Source of the DNA: Planctomycetota bacterium
Lineage (GTDB): Bacteria; Planctomycetota; UBA1135; GCA-002686595
Reading direction: 5' to 3'
Assembly (NCBI GenBank): GCA_016795205.1
Contig: JAEUHZ010000051.1
Span: 1 to 64,000 of the forward strand
DNA length: 64,000 nt
The number at the start of each line of letters is the position of its first letter. Position 1 is the stretch's first letter. The notes under the pieces are model-generated. The model saw only the letters and a program-made list of their open reading frames with translations. It made no database searches and had not been told where the DNA came from. Positions 1-8,582 of this stretch are shown here, piece by piece. The translations under genes and the position numbers were made by a program.

Positions 1-44
1 CGGTGCGCGCGCGGCGCCGGGAGCGTGCTGAACGGCAGTTCCAT
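1..44 (-). CDS. Possible 5' end of a gene running off the left edge
   Basis: On the minus strand an AGGAGG ribosome-binding site at about 54-59 is followed 9 bases later by an ATG at 44. The frame stays open to the edge and reads MELPFSTLPAPRAH. Another in-frame ATG at 53 lies too close to the Shine-Dalgarno sequence to be the start. Only 14 codons are visible, so no function can be proposed. It would be co-directional with, and downstream of, the glycosyltransferase gene at 148-1719. Confidence 0.3.
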   Translation of the reverse strand, partial: MELPFSTLPAPRAH

Positions 45-147
45 CGACGGCATCCTCCTGGATCGAGGCTCACGCCTCGCTGCTCCGGGGACGCGGCGGC
101 GGGCTCCAGGTCGCAGGGGAACCAGCGAAAATGGACAGCGAACTGGG

Positions 148-1719
148 TCAGTATCCCGTGCGGTCGAGGCGTTGGTAGACGGCGTGCCTCCCCACCCGAT
201 CCTTCGCCCTCAGCACGAACGGCCCACCATTCGCCGCATAGAACCGCGAGCGCTCGAAGTGCAGCGGCACGCCCACCACCCAGCGCGGCCACATCGCCTC
301 CGGCACGTTCTCCATGTAGTCCTCGCGCGCGGGGATCCCGCGGTCGAGGAGCTTGTAGATGCAGGCCTTGTCCGCGAAGACGCCCACGACCTCGTCGGGC
401 TGGCGCTCGCGCACGAGCAGGTCGTAGAGCTCGTCGTCGACGTGGCGGTGGTCGAGGTCGTTCTGCTGATCGTAGAGCTTCTGGACGTAGAGGGGACCGA
501 GGTGGCGGCCGAACAGGGTCTGCACGGTCGTCGCGCAGAGCAGGACGAGGACGATTCCGGCGCTGACCGCGGCTGTGCGGTGACCGAAGCGGTCGGCGAT
601 CCAGGCGACCCCGCAGGCGGAGAACACGAAGACGAGCAGGTAGCTCGGCAGGTAGGCGCGCAACAGGAAGGCGTCGCCGAACAGGACCACGAGCAGCAGC
701 GCCCCACCGCCCGCGTTCGCGGCGATCCAGCGCAAGGCGGTTCGGTGCGTGCGTCGCAACCAGAGCACGCCTCCCGGTGCCAGGGCCAAGAGCGGCCAGG
801 TCAACACCAGGTCCAGCCGCTGTTGGACGAACAGGTTCTCCAGCGAGCGCCACTTGACCTCGATCCACGGCATCGAGTCGGGCGCGCGCCCCTTGGCATC
901 GAACCAGTACTCGCGCGCGAACGAGCTGAAGAACAGCGCGACGGTGAACAAGCCGACCACGCTCGCCCCGGCGACGTACGTCCAGGTCCGCGGCGAGCGC
1001 AGCACCGTGGACACGCGCCAGCGCTCGCCGCGGATCCAGGGCGCGGCGCAGGCCGCCAGCGCGGTGCCGGCGACGTAGGGCACGACGCCCTCGTGCCAGC
1101 CGTAGGCCAACACGGAGGTCGCGATCATCCCCAGGGCGAGCAGCACGCGGCGACGGCGGTCGGGCTCCGGCGGCGCGATCAGCGTGCGGTACGCCAGCGT
1201 CAGGAACGCCAGGTACCAGCACGCGAACCCGGCCTGTCCCCAGCCCGTGCGCGACAGGAAGGCGTGCAGCGGCGAGAGCGCCGTGAAGGCGGCGGCGAGC
1301 AGCGCGATCCAAGGGCGCTGGGGCAGGAGGGCGCGCGCGAGCAGCGCCACGCAGACGACGGTCAGGGTTCCGAGGATCGCGCTCGATGCGCGCAGCGACT
1401 CGAGCGCTCCGAGTCCCGAGCGGTAGAGCCAGCGCGTCGCGAGCTGGTGCAGGTAGCTGTGCTGGTAGGCCTCGGTCTCCTGGCCGTGGAGGCTGGCGAC
1501 CTCGCGCGCCCAGGCGGCGTCGGCGCGCAGGTTGTCGCCCAACCCGCCTCCGCGCGGCAGCGCGTGGATGCGCGCGGAGTGCAGGTACGAGCCGTCGTCG
1601 GGCCCGATGCGGAACGACTCGAGATCGGCGCAGCGCAGCCAGCCCGCGACCAGCGTGACGAACGCCAGCGCGAGCCACCAGGCGGCGCGCGCGCGGCTGG
1701 GACCCGGCGCGCCGTTCAC
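148..1719 (-). CDS. GT-C fold membrane glycosyltransferase (GT39/PMT-like)
   Basis: A 523-residue polytopic membrane protein with about ten hydrophobic helices and a soluble C-terminal part from roughly residue 400. The first helix (residues 14-29) is followed by RIGPDDGSYLHSAR, with the acidic pair D41-D42 where PMT/ArnT-type GT-C enzymes carry their catalytic DE/DD motif. Such enzymes transfer sugars from polyprenyl-phosphate donors to proteins, lipids or glycans on the outer face of the cytoplasmic membrane. The acceptor cannot be deduced. The gene starts 7 bases after the ridA stop, so coaD, ridA and this gene probably share a transcript. The fold call is fairly safe; the substrate is unknown. 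Confidence 0.7.
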   Translation of the reverse strand: MNGAPGPSRARAAWWLALAFVTLVAGWLRCADLESFRIGPDDGSYLHSARIHALPRGGGLGDNLRADAAWAREVASLHGQETEAYQHSYLHQLATRWLYRSGLGALESLRASSAILGTLTVVCVALLARALLPQRPWIALLAAAFTALSPLHAFLSRTGWGQAGFACWYLAFLTLAYRTLIAPPEPDRRRRVLLALGMIATSVLAYGWHEGVVPYVAGTALAACAAPWIRGERWRVSTVLRSPRTWTYVAGASVVGLFTVALFFSSFAREYWFDAKGRAPDSMPWIEVKWRSLENLFVQQRLDLVLTWPLLALAPGGVLWLRRTHRTALRWIAANAGGGALLLVVLFGDAFLLRAYLPSYLLVFVFSACGVAWIADRFGHRTAAVSAGIVLVLLCATTVQTLFGRHLGPLYVQKLYDQQNDLDHRHVDDELYDLLVRERQPDEVVGVFADKACIYKLLDRGIPAREDYMENVPEAMWPRWVVGVPLHFERSRFYAANGGPFVLRAKDRVGRHAVYQRLDRTGY

Positions 1720-1726
1720 GGGCGGC

Positions 1727-2116
1727 TCATCCGACGAGCGCCACGCAATCGATCTCGACCAGCGCCCCGCGCGGGAGCTCGGCCACCGCGACGGTCGAGC
1801 GCGCCGGCGGCTCCGCGCCCGGGAAGTACCGGGCGTAGACCGCGTTGACCGCGGCGAAGTCGCTCATGCGGATCAGGTACACGGTGCACTTCACGACCCG
1901 CGAGGCGTCCGTCCCGGCCGCCGCCAGGACGCCCATCAAGTTCGTGAGGGCGCGCTCGGCCTGTGCCGCGACGTCGGCGCCCACGAGCTCACCGCGCGCG
2001 GGGTCGAGCGCGATCTGCCCCGAGCAGTGCACGAGCCCGCCGGCCACGATCGCCTGGCTGTAGGGCCCGATCGCCGCGGGGGCGTCGGGCGTCGTGATCC
2101 TGGTCCTGGTCGTCAT
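1727..2116 (-). CDS. ridA: RidA family enamine/imine deaminase
   Basis: A 129-residue single-domain protein of the YjgF/YER057c/UK114 family and of normal family length. Members hydrolyse reactive 2-aminoacrylate and other enamines/imines released by PLP enzymes, as cytosolic trimers. The active-site set is present: Y19 in GPYS, R106 in PPARSTVAV and E121 in ALVEID, matching Y17, R105 and E120 of Escherichia coli RidA. Its ATG overlaps the stop of upstream coaD (ATGA, 2113-2116), so the two are translationally coupled. Some relatives act in specific amine or pyrimidine catabolic pathways, but nothing nearby points to one. Confidence 0.92.
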   Translation of the reverse strand: MTTRTRITTPDAPAAIGPYSQAIVAGGLVHCSGQIALDPARGELVGADVAAQAERALTNLMGVLAAAGTDASRVVKCTVYLIRMSDFAAVNAVYARYFPGAEPPARSTVAVAELPRGALVEIDCVALVG

Positions 2117-2601
2117 GGGTCCTGCTTCCGGAGTTCCTTGAGCGCCTCGGCCACCGCGGGCGGCACGAAGCGGCCGGCGTCGCCGCCGGCCAGCGTGATC
2201 TGCCGCACCAACGTGCTCGACACGTGCGCGTACGCGGGACTGGGGGCCAAGAGCAGCGTCTCGATCCCCGGCGCCAGCTCGGCGTTCGTGCGCGCCATCG
2301 CGGTCTCGAAGTCGAAGTCCGCGCCACCCCGCACTCCGCGCAGCAGCACCGCGCAGCCCAGACGCCGGGCCGCGTCGACCACCAGGCCGTCGATGCGCAC
2401 GACCTCGACGCCCTGCAGGCCACGGGTCGCGCGGCGCAGGAGCTCGATGCGCTGCTCGGTCGTGAACAGGCCCTGCTTGCCCGCGTGGTGCGCGACGCCG
2501 ACCACGACGCGCTGCGCCAGCCGCCGGGCGCGCTCGATGAGGTCGAGGTGCCCGAGGGTCGGGGGGTCGAAGCTGCCGGCGTAGAGGATCCCGTCGAGCA
2601 T
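2113..2601 (-). CDS. coaD: Phosphopantetheine adenylyltransferase
   Basis: A 162-residue nucleotidyltransferase catalysing the penultimate step of coenzyme A synthesis: 4'-phosphopantetheine + ATP to dephospho-CoA. The N-terminal YAGSFDPPTLGHLD contains the TxGH motif (T15, G17, H18). The substrate loop LLRGVRGGADFDFE has R88 and R91, and AHVSSTLVR near residue 130 matches the ATP-binding SSxxVR segment. I start at ATG 2601 because MLDGILYAGSFDP aligns with known N-termini; the open frame continues upstream but only antisense to comEC. It overlaps ridA by 4 bases. The CoA-pathway kinase coaX is also in this window (53412-54194). Confidence 0.95.
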   Translation of the reverse strand: MLDGILYAGSFDPPTLGHLDLIERARRLAQRVVVGVAHHAGKQGLFTTEQRIELLRRATRGLQGVEVVRIDGLVVDAARRLGCAVLLRGVRGGADFDFETAMARTNAELAPGIETLLLAPSPAYAHVSSTLVRQITLAGGDAGRFVPPAVAEALKELRKQDP

Positions 2602-2693
2602 GGGCGCAGCGCGCTCAGGATGCGGGACGCGCGCGCGCCCGCAAAGCCCGAAGCTGCCTGCGACCGGCGCCGGCCCCGCGCGTCCCGCGGGTC

Positions 2694-5075
2694 GTGGACG
2701 CTCCGCGCCCGATTCCGAGGCCCCTGCTCGTGGCCGCGCTCGCGCTCTCCATCGGGAGCTGGCTCGGGTCCGAGGTCCCAGAGGTCCCTGCGACGGCCTG
2801 GCGCGGTGCCGTGATGGCGGCGCTGGCGCTGGCAGGGGTGGCGTTGCTCGCCGGGTCCCCCGCCGGCGCGCGCCCAGCGGCCGCGGCGCTCCTGCTGCTC
2901 GCGCTGGGCGGGCTGCGGGCGCGGGCCGTGGCGGACTCCCCGGCCGAGCCCGCTGGCCGCTTCGTGCCGGGGCGCGTGCTCGACGGGACAGTCCGGGGCC
3001 GGCTGGCGCCCGGGCGGCTGGAGGTCGAGTTCGCGGCAGGGCTCGTGGCGCCCGGCGAGACGATCGCGCTCGTCGGCGGGCGGCCCGCGGCGGCGCGCGC
3101 GCGCGGACCCGAGCCCGCGCCGCGACCGCGCTCCGACGCACCGCGCGTGGCGCTGCTGCCGGACGAGATCGTGCGCCTCGCGCCGCCGCCGGACACGCTC
3201 GGCGCGCGCTTGGCGGGCGCGCTGCAGTCGGCGCGCGCGGCGCTGCTCGCGAACCTCGCGGCGGTGGACGATCCCGACGGCCGCGCCCTGGCGGCAGCGC
3301 TCGTGCTGGGCGAGCTCGCGCTGCTCGCGCCCGAGCACCCGGACCTGTTCGTGCGCACGGGCACCTTCCACGCGCTGGCGGTGAGCGGGGTGCAGGTCGT
3401 GCTCGTCGCCGGCGTGATCCTGGCGCCGCTGGCCGCGCTGGCGGGCTGGCTCGCGCGACCGCTCGGGGCGGAGCGGGCGCGCATCGTGCGCGAGGTCGTG
3501 CGCGCGCTGGCCGTGGCGGCCTACGTGCCGCTCGCCGGGAGCGGGCCGCCCGTCGCGCGCGCGGCGCTGGCCTGCGTCCTGGCGCACCTGGCGCCGCTCG
3601 TGCCCGTGCGCGAGCGTGCACCCGTCGGCTCGCCGCGCGGAGCGGGCTGCGCGCGCCTGCCGCGCCGGCCGGACGGCGTCGCGCTGTGGTCCTTGGCGTT
3701 GCTCGTCGAGGTGCTGCTCGACCCGCGCGCCGGGGCCGCGCTCTCCGTCCAGCTCTCCTACGCCGCGACCCTGGGGCTCGTCGTGGGCACCTCGCCGCTG
3801 CGGCGGATCCTGGCGGTCCCCGTCCCGGCCGCCACGGACGCGCTGGGGAACCCGCGCAACGCGCTGCTCCGCGCCGTGCTCGCGCGCGCCGAGGTCGCGG
3901 GGACGAGCGCGCTGGCGGCATCGCTCGCGGCCGTGGCGGCGACGCTGCCCTTCGTGTGGTGGCGGCTCGGCGAGTGGGCGCCGCTCGGCGCGCTGGCGAC
4001 GATCGCGATCGCGCCGGCCGCGGCCGTGCTGCTGTTCGCGGGCTGGATCGCGGCGCTCGCCCCGGGCCTCGTGCCCGACCTCGCGCTGGCCGTGCCGGCG
4101 CGGACGATCCTGGCCACGCTCGAGGTGTTCGACGCGCTGCCGGGCTCGCCGGACGTGCTCCCGCACCGGCCGGTGCTCCTGGTCGCGAGCGCGATCGGGC
4201 TCGGCTTCGCGGCGATCGCGGGTCGCACGGAGCGCCTGCGCGACCGCGCCGGCCGCGGGGCCGCGTTGCTCTGCGCGTCGCTGTGCGTGCCGTGGACCAG
4301 CGCGCCGCGGGAGCTCGAGGTCCACGCGCTCGACGTGGGCCACGGAACGTGCTGCATCGTGCGCGCGCCCGGCCTGGGGACCTGGGTCTTCGACGCGGGC
4401 TCGCGCGACCGGTCCGAGGTCGCGCGCGCGGCGCTCGCGCCGGCCCTGCGGGCCTTCGACCCGGGACGGATCGGCGTGGTCCTGAGCCACCCCGATCGCG
4501 ACCATGACGGCGCGCTCCCCTGGCTGGCGAGCCGTTACGAGGTGGCGGTCCATGCTGGTGCGCTGCCCGCACGCCTGGCCGAGCGGCTGCCGCACACCGC
4601 GCTGCGGATCGACCTCGCGACCGGGCGCGCGGCGCTGCCCACCCTGCAAGGGTCGTGTGTCGACGGCGCCCTGTGGCTCGAGCGCGGGCTCGACGTCGCG
4701 GGCAACCAAGGCTCGCGGACGTTGCGAGTCGTGTGGCGTGGCGCGAGCGTGCTGCTCGCCGGAGACGCGGACGCCGAGGGCCTGCGGGCCTGGCTCGACC
4801 TCCCGGCCCACGAGGGACCGGTCCGGCTGCTCCTGGCCCCGCACCACGGCTCCGAGATCGAGCGCATCGGACGGCTCCTCGAGGCGCTGCAGCCGGCTGA
4901 GGTCTGGGTCAGCGGCCAGGCCCGACCGCCGATCGCGGGCGAGCTCGAGCGCCGGGGGATCGCCTGGCGCTCGACGGCCGGGGGTCCGCTGGTCCTCCAC
5001 GGAGCGGGGCAGGCGGACCGGGCCCGAGCGGCGGTCCCGGCGGGAGCTGCGGACGGGGCGCGAGCGACGGACTGA
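2694..5075 (+). CDS. comEC: ComEC/Rec2 family DNA-uptake channel protein
   Basis: A 793-residue polytopic protein with the ComEC layout: N-terminal helices and a DUF4131-type soluble segment, the Competence membrane domain with HALAVSGVQVV at about 226-236, and a C-terminal metallo-beta-lactamase-like domain. The latter shows DVGHGT at about 547, HPDRDHDG at about 599, a LLAGDAD segment and PHHGS at about 717. ComEC forms the inner-membrane channel that passes single-stranded DNA into the cell during natural transformation, and its C-terminal domain is thought to degrade one strand. The start is probably GTG 2694, divergent from coaD with 92 bases between. ComM (13014-14543) and a type IV pilus locus in the window support a competence role. 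Confidence 0.88.
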   Translation: MDAPRPIPRPLLVAALALSIGSWLGSEVPEVPATAWRGAVMAALALAGVALLAGSPAGARPAAAALLLLALGGLRARAVADSPAEPAGRFVPGRVLDGTVRGRLAPGRLEVEFAAGLVAPGETIALVGGRPAAARARGPEPAPRPRSDAPRVALLPDEIVRLAPPPDTLGARLAGALQSARAALLANLAAVDDPDGRALAAALVLGELALLAPEHPDLFVRTGTFHALAVSGVQVVLVAGVILAPLAALAGWLARPLGAERARIVREVVRALAVAAYVPLAGSGPPVARAALACVLAHLAPLVPVRERAPVGSPRGAGCARLPRRPDGVALWSLALLVEVLLDPRAGAALSVQLSYAATLGLVVGTSPLRRILAVPVPAATDALGNPRNALLRAVLARAEVAGTSALAASLAAVAATLPFVWWRLGEWAPLGALATIAIAPAAAVLLFAGWIAALAPGLVPDLALAVPARTILATLEVFDALPGSPDVLPHRPVLLVASAIGLGFAAIAGRTERLRDRAGRGAALLCASLCVPWTSAPRELEVHALDVGHGTCCIVRAPGLGTWVFDAGSRDRSEVARAALAPALRAFDPGRIGVVLSHPDRDHDGALPWLASRYEVAVHAGALPARLAERLPHTALRIDLATGRAALPTLQGSCVDGALWLERGLDVAGNQGSRTLRVVWRGASVLLAGDADAEGLRAWLDLPAHEGPVRLLLAPHHGSEIERIGRLLEALQPAEVWVSGQARPPIAGELERRGIAWRSTAGGPLVLHGAGQADRARAAVPAGAADGARATD

Positions 5076-5120
5076 CGGCCGGGCGGCGATCAGGTGGAAT
5101 GGGATGTGCCCGGTCCGGCC

Positions 5121-6110
5121 ATGCCGATCACCCTCACCTGCCTCGCCCTGCTCGCCGTGGCCCTGCCCGCGGACGTGCGAAGCGAGTTGGACGGCCTGCG
5201 CCGGGGCTCGCGCCCGGGAGAGCCGGCACGGGTCGAGGTGGCGCGGGCGGCGCTCGCCGCCGGGGAGCTCGCCGTGTTCGTCGCCGAGCTCGACGCCGTC
5301 TTGGCGCGCGACCCGGACCTCCCGGCGGCGCGCGAGCTCGTGGCGCGCGCGCCGCTCGCGCTGAGCTTGCCGGCCGAGGCCGGCCGGTCCCTGGAGCGCC
5401 GCCTGGTCCTGTTCGGCGCGCGCGCGCAGCCGACCTACCGCGAGTTGGCGGCCGCCCGGCTGGCCGGCGAGCCACGCGACGGAGTGCTCGAGGAGCTCGG
5501 GCACGCGCTGCGCTCGCCCTCGCCGAACGTGCGCGCCTTCACGGCCTTCGCGCTGCGGCGCATCGACCCACGGGTCCAGGCCGACGCGCTCGTGCGTGTT
5601 GCCGTGCTCGACCCCTGCGCAGCCACGCGACGCGAGGCTGCGCGCACGCTGCGCGACGCGCGCGACGAGACGCTCGTGCTGCGGGTGGCGGCGGCGCTGG
5701 CGCTCGACGACGCGCTGCCGCGGGCGAACGCAGCTGCCGCCCTGGGGGAGATCGGGCACGCGGCAGCGCTGCCGCTGCTCGTCGGGCGCCTGGCGGCGCT
5801 GCAGTCCGGCGGGCATCCCGGCGGCACCCGTGCCCACGTGTCGTTCACGCGGCAGGCCGCGTACGTGCGGGACTTCGAGCCCCAGATCGCGCAGGGCGCG
5901 TCGATCGCCGACCCGCTGGTCGACGTCGCCACCGAGGGCACCGTGCTCGACGTGCGCGTCGTGACCTCGCACGTGCGCGTCGAGGTCGAGCGCCGCGCGC
6001 TGTGCGCCGCGTTGCAGCGCATCAGCGGGGCGCGGCTCCCGCTCGAGCCCGGGCGCTGGCTGGCCTGGTGGGAGGCCCGCCGCAGCACGCCGACGTCGTC
6101 GTCGGACTGA
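5121..6110 (+). CDS. Secreted HEAT-repeat protein
   Basis: I choose ATG 5121 over the in-frame GTG at 5094 because it gives a clean signal peptide (MPITLTCLALLAVALPADV). The mature protein of about 310 residues is rich in Ala, Arg and Leu and holds helical repeats of HEAT/PBS-lyase type, for example the segments around NVRAFTAFALRRI and ANAAAALGEIG. A C-terminal segment (VTSHVRVEVERRALCAAL through the WLAWWEARR end) resembles what follows HEAT arrays in other secreted proteins of this kind. It lies 45 bases downstream of comEC and may be co-transcribed. No enzymatic motif is visible; a scaffold or binding role is inference. Confidence 0.65.
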   Translation: MPITLTCLALLAVALPADVRSELDGLRRGSRPGEPARVEVARAALAAGELAVFVAELDAVLARDPDLPAARELVARAPLALSLPAEAGRSLERRLVLFGARAQPTYRELAAARLAGEPRDGVLEELGHALRSPSPNVRAFTAFALRRIDPRVQADALVRVAVLDPCAATRREAARTLRDARDETLVLRVAAALALDDALPRANAAAALGEIGHAAALPLLVGRLAALQSGGHPGGTRAHVSFTRQAAYVRDFEPQIAQGASIADPLVDVATEGTVLDVRVVTSHVRVEVERRALCAALQRISGARLPLEPGRWLAWWEARRSTPTSSSD

Positions 6111-6174
6111 GCCGGCGCCTCGATGCGCCCTACACCGCCGCCTGGGCGGGCAACCGTTCCGGGGCCGGGCGACG

Positions 6175-7698
6175 TCAGGTCGGGAGGTGGCCCTGGAAGC
6201 CCTGCAGCGCGGTGCGTTGGAGGTAGAACGAGAGGCCACGCTCGGCCCCCAGCTCCTCGCCCCCGCCCGCGCGTCCGGGCCCGCCGTGGACCATCTGCGG
6301 CAGGACCATGCCGGGCGGGAGGGCCTGCTCGGCCATCTTGTCCGAGGCCAGCCACACGCGGCCGTGCCAGGGCGCGGCCTCCAGTGCGAAGGCCTGGTTC
6401 CAGGCCGCATCGTTCGAGTAGGCACTGCAGACCAGGCCGCCGCCGCCCAGGTTCACGAGGACGGCCGCCTCGCGCGCCTCGCCCGAGTACGGGAGCAGCG
6501 CGGCGACCGGTCCGAAGACCTCCTCGGCGTGGAAGGCCGGGTCGCGGCCGTCGCGCGCGACGATCAGCGTCGGGGCGACGAAGTACCCCTGGGGACGGAT
6601 CGGCCCGGCGCCGCCGCAGGCGATCGTCCCGGCGCGCGCCAGGCGCTCGATCCCGGCGCGCACGTCGTCGAGCTGCGACTTCGACGCCAGCGGGCCCATG
6701 CGCGTGGCCTTGTCAGCGGGGTCGCCGACCACGATGCGCGCCAGCGCCGCCACGAGCTCGTCGCGCACGAGCGACAGCGCGTCGCCCGGCACGAGCACGC
6801 GCCGCACGGCGGTGCACTTCTGACCGGTCTTCTGCGTCATGTCGAGCACGACGTTGTTCACGAACAGCCCGAAGGTCTCCGAGCCGGGGTCGACGTCCGG
6901 CGCGAGGACCGCCGCGTTCAAGGAGTCGGCCTCGATGTTGACGCGCACGTTGCGCCGCACGAGGTTGGGGTGCCCGCGCAGCTTGGCTCCGGTGGCGGAG
7001 CTGCCCGTGAACGCCAGCGCGTCCTGCGGTCCGAGGTGGTCGAGCAAATCGCCCAGCGAGCCCGCGATGAACTGGAACGCGCCCGCGGGCAAGCCCCCGT
7101 GCTCCACGACCTCGCGCGCGATGCGCCAGGCGAGGAGCGCCGTGGGCGTGCCGGGCTTCTCGACCACGGGCACGCCGGCGAGCAGCGCGCAGGCAGCCTT
7201 CTCGAGCATTCCCCAGGCCGGGAAGTTGAAGGCGTTCACGTGCACGGCCACGCCGCGGCGCGGCACGCACAGGTGCACGCCGGAGAAGCGCGGCGTGCGG
7301 CCGAGCTGCACCTGCGCGCCATCGAGCAGGTAGGTGCGCGCGCCGAGCTTCTCACCCAGGCCCGCGTAGTAGGTCAGGGTCCCGATCGCGCCGTCGATGT
7401 CGAACTTGGCATCGCCGCGCGTGGTGCCCGCGCTGCGGATCGAGACCTCGATGAGCTCGTCGCGCTTGGCGTGGATCGCGCCCGCGACGCCGGCCAGGAG
7501 CTTCCCGCGCTCCGCGAAGGAGAGGCCCGCGAGCGCCGGTCCGCCTTGGTCGCGCGCGAAGGCCAGGACGGCCCGGAAGTCGATCCCGCCCGACCCGCAC
7601 ACGGCGATCGGGGACTCGCTGGTCGGGTCGACGAGGGTCGCGAGGTCGCCGGCGGCGTCGTGCCAGCGACCGAGGACGTGGCTCTGGAGTCGTTCCAT
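6175..7698 (-). CDS. CoA-linked semialdehyde dehydrogenase, PaaZ/BoxD type
   Basis: A 507-residue NAD(P)-dependent aldehyde dehydrogenase. It matches the ALDH half of PaaZ closely, including [26 protein letters not shown], catalytic E256 (NIEADSLNA), catalytic C295 ([10 protein letters not shown]) and [14 protein letters not shown] near 471-484. E256 and C295 have the same numbering as in E. coli PaaZ. The C-terminal MaoC-like hydratase domain of PaaZ is absent, so it resembles stand-alone enzymes such as BoxD. Substrates in this family are semialdehydes bearing a CoA thioester, from phenylacetate or benzoate ring-cleavage pathways. No other pathway gene is in the window, so the exact substrate is open. 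A TAGACT hexamer at 7751-7756 could be its -10 element. Confidence 0.8.
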   Translation of the reverse strand: MERLQSHVLGRWHDAAGDLATLVDPTSESPIAVCGSGGIDFRAVLAFARDQGGPALAGLSFAERGKLLAGVAGAIHAKRDELIEVSIRSAGTTRGDAKFDIDGAIGTLTYYAGLGEKLGARTYLLDGAQVQLGRTPRFSGVHLCVPRRGVAVHVNAFNFPAWGMLEKAACALLAGVPVVEKPGTPTALLAWRIAREVVEHGGLPAGAFQFIAGSLGDLLDHLGPQDALAFTGSSATGAKLRGHPNLVRRNVRVNIEADSLNAAVLAPDVDPGSETFGLFVNNVVLDMTQKTGQKCTAVRRVLVPGDALSLVRDELVAALARIVVGDPADKATRMGPLASKSQLDDVRAGIERLARAGTIACGGAGPIRPQGYFVAPTLIVARDGRDPAFHAEEVFGPVAALLPYSGEAREAAVLVNLGGGGLVCSAYSNDAAWNQAFALEAAPWHGRVWLASDKMAEQALPPGMVLPQMVHGGPGRAGGGEELGAERGLSFYLQRTALQGFQGHLPT

Positions 7699-7852
7699 GG
7701 GGCTCGGGGGGCGCTCCCGGCGGGCCTGGGCCGGGTTGGCGAGGGCGAAGAGTCTACGGGCTCTCGCGCTCCAGGCCGAGGACTGCGCCGGAGGTCAGAA
7801 TGCAGCCCCGCGCGGCTCGTAGTCGCCGGCCTGCCCCGCGCACCCCGCTCCC

Positions 7853-8455
7853 ATGATGGCCCTCCTCCGCATGCCCATGTTCGGCTTCGCGCTGCTCGCC
7901 TTCCTGCTGCTCGCCGTCCTGCTGGTCCTCGCGGTCTGGTTCGCGACCCGCGGCGCGGCCGATCCGGCCCGCACGCGCCTCTCGGGGCCGGCGGGGATCG
8001 CGATCGGCTGCGCCGTGCTGCTCGTGGCGGCCTTCGGCGCGCTGGCCACGATCGTCGTGGTCCTCGTCAACCTGCCGGGCGAGATCGCCCGGCGCGGGCC
8101 GATCAGCCGGATCGAGCTGCGCTACGCGGAGGAGGAGCCGGCGCGGGCGACGGACGGTCCGGCCCGGGAGGCGGGGCCGAGGATCCGCGCCGAGATCGAG
8201 CTGCGGCCGGGGGTCGAGGCCGGTCCGGTGGTCGCCGTGCTGCGCCGCAAGATCGCGTCGGACCTGGACCTCGACGTGCGCACGATCGAGCGCGAAGGCG
8301 CGCGTCGCACGGTGATCGCCGTGGACGGCCGGCTCGACGCTCGGGCGCGGCGTGAGCTCGCGGACGTGCTGCGCGACCTGCGGGAGGACTTGCCCGGCCT
8401 CGACCTGCCGGCCGGGATCGTGGTCGAGGTCCGGGGGCCCGACGACGGCTCCTGA
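7853..8455 (+). CDS. Unrecognised two-helix membrane protein
   Basis: A 200-residue protein I do not recognise. Two hydrophobic helices (about residues 8-31 and 45-70) are followed by a soluble domain of about 125 residues with alternating charged and hydrophobic stretches (RAEIELRPGVEAGPVVAVLRR). It is divergent from the aldehyde dehydrogenase with 154 bases between. Two ATG codons in tandem at 7853 and 7856 are both possible starts. No catalytic motif or cysteine pattern is visible. Confidence 0.6.
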   Translation: MMALLRMPMFGFALLAFLLLAVLLVLAVWFATRGAADPARTRLSGPAGIAIGCAVLLVAAFGALATIVVVLVNLPGEIARRGPISRIELRYAEEEPARATDGPAREAGPRIRAEIELRPGVEAGPVVAVLRRKIASDLDLDVRTIEREGARRTVIAVDGRLDARARRELADVLRDLREDLPGLDLPAGIVVEVRGPDDGS

Positions 8456-8570
8456 GGGCCGCAGCGGGTCCAAGGCCCGCGGGCGCTCCCCACTCCCCAG
8501 CCGCGGCGCGGCGGCCGGGCGGGCGGGCTCCGGCGCGAGCGCGGCTGGTGCGCGCGGCCGCGCCCGCCCC

Positions 8571-8576
8571 TAGGAT
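8571..8576 (+). promoter_or_regulatory. Candidate -10 element of a leaderless promoter
   Basis: TAGGAT ends 6 bases before the ATG of the reductase gene at 8583. No Shine-Dalgarno sequence precedes that ATG. This placement would put the transcription start at or next to the start codon. No good -35 box is visible. Confidence 0.35.
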
Positions 8577-8582
8577 CCGGGC

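Noticed and set aside
25-1848. 607-codon open frame on the plus strand
   Set aside because: It is antisense to the GT-C glycosyltransferase and ridA. Its translation is Arg/Gln/Asp/Val-rich with no family pattern, as expected opposite a high-GC gene.
2602-4572. Long N-terminal extension of CoaD
   Set aside because: The extra 657 codons lie antisense to comEC and are composition-driven; the CoaD fold starts at ATG 2601.
1989-6425. 1478-codon frame on the minus strand
   Set aside because: Antisense to comEC and the HEAT gene. The composition is Arg/Gly/Pro/Gln; the sense genes have clear motifs.
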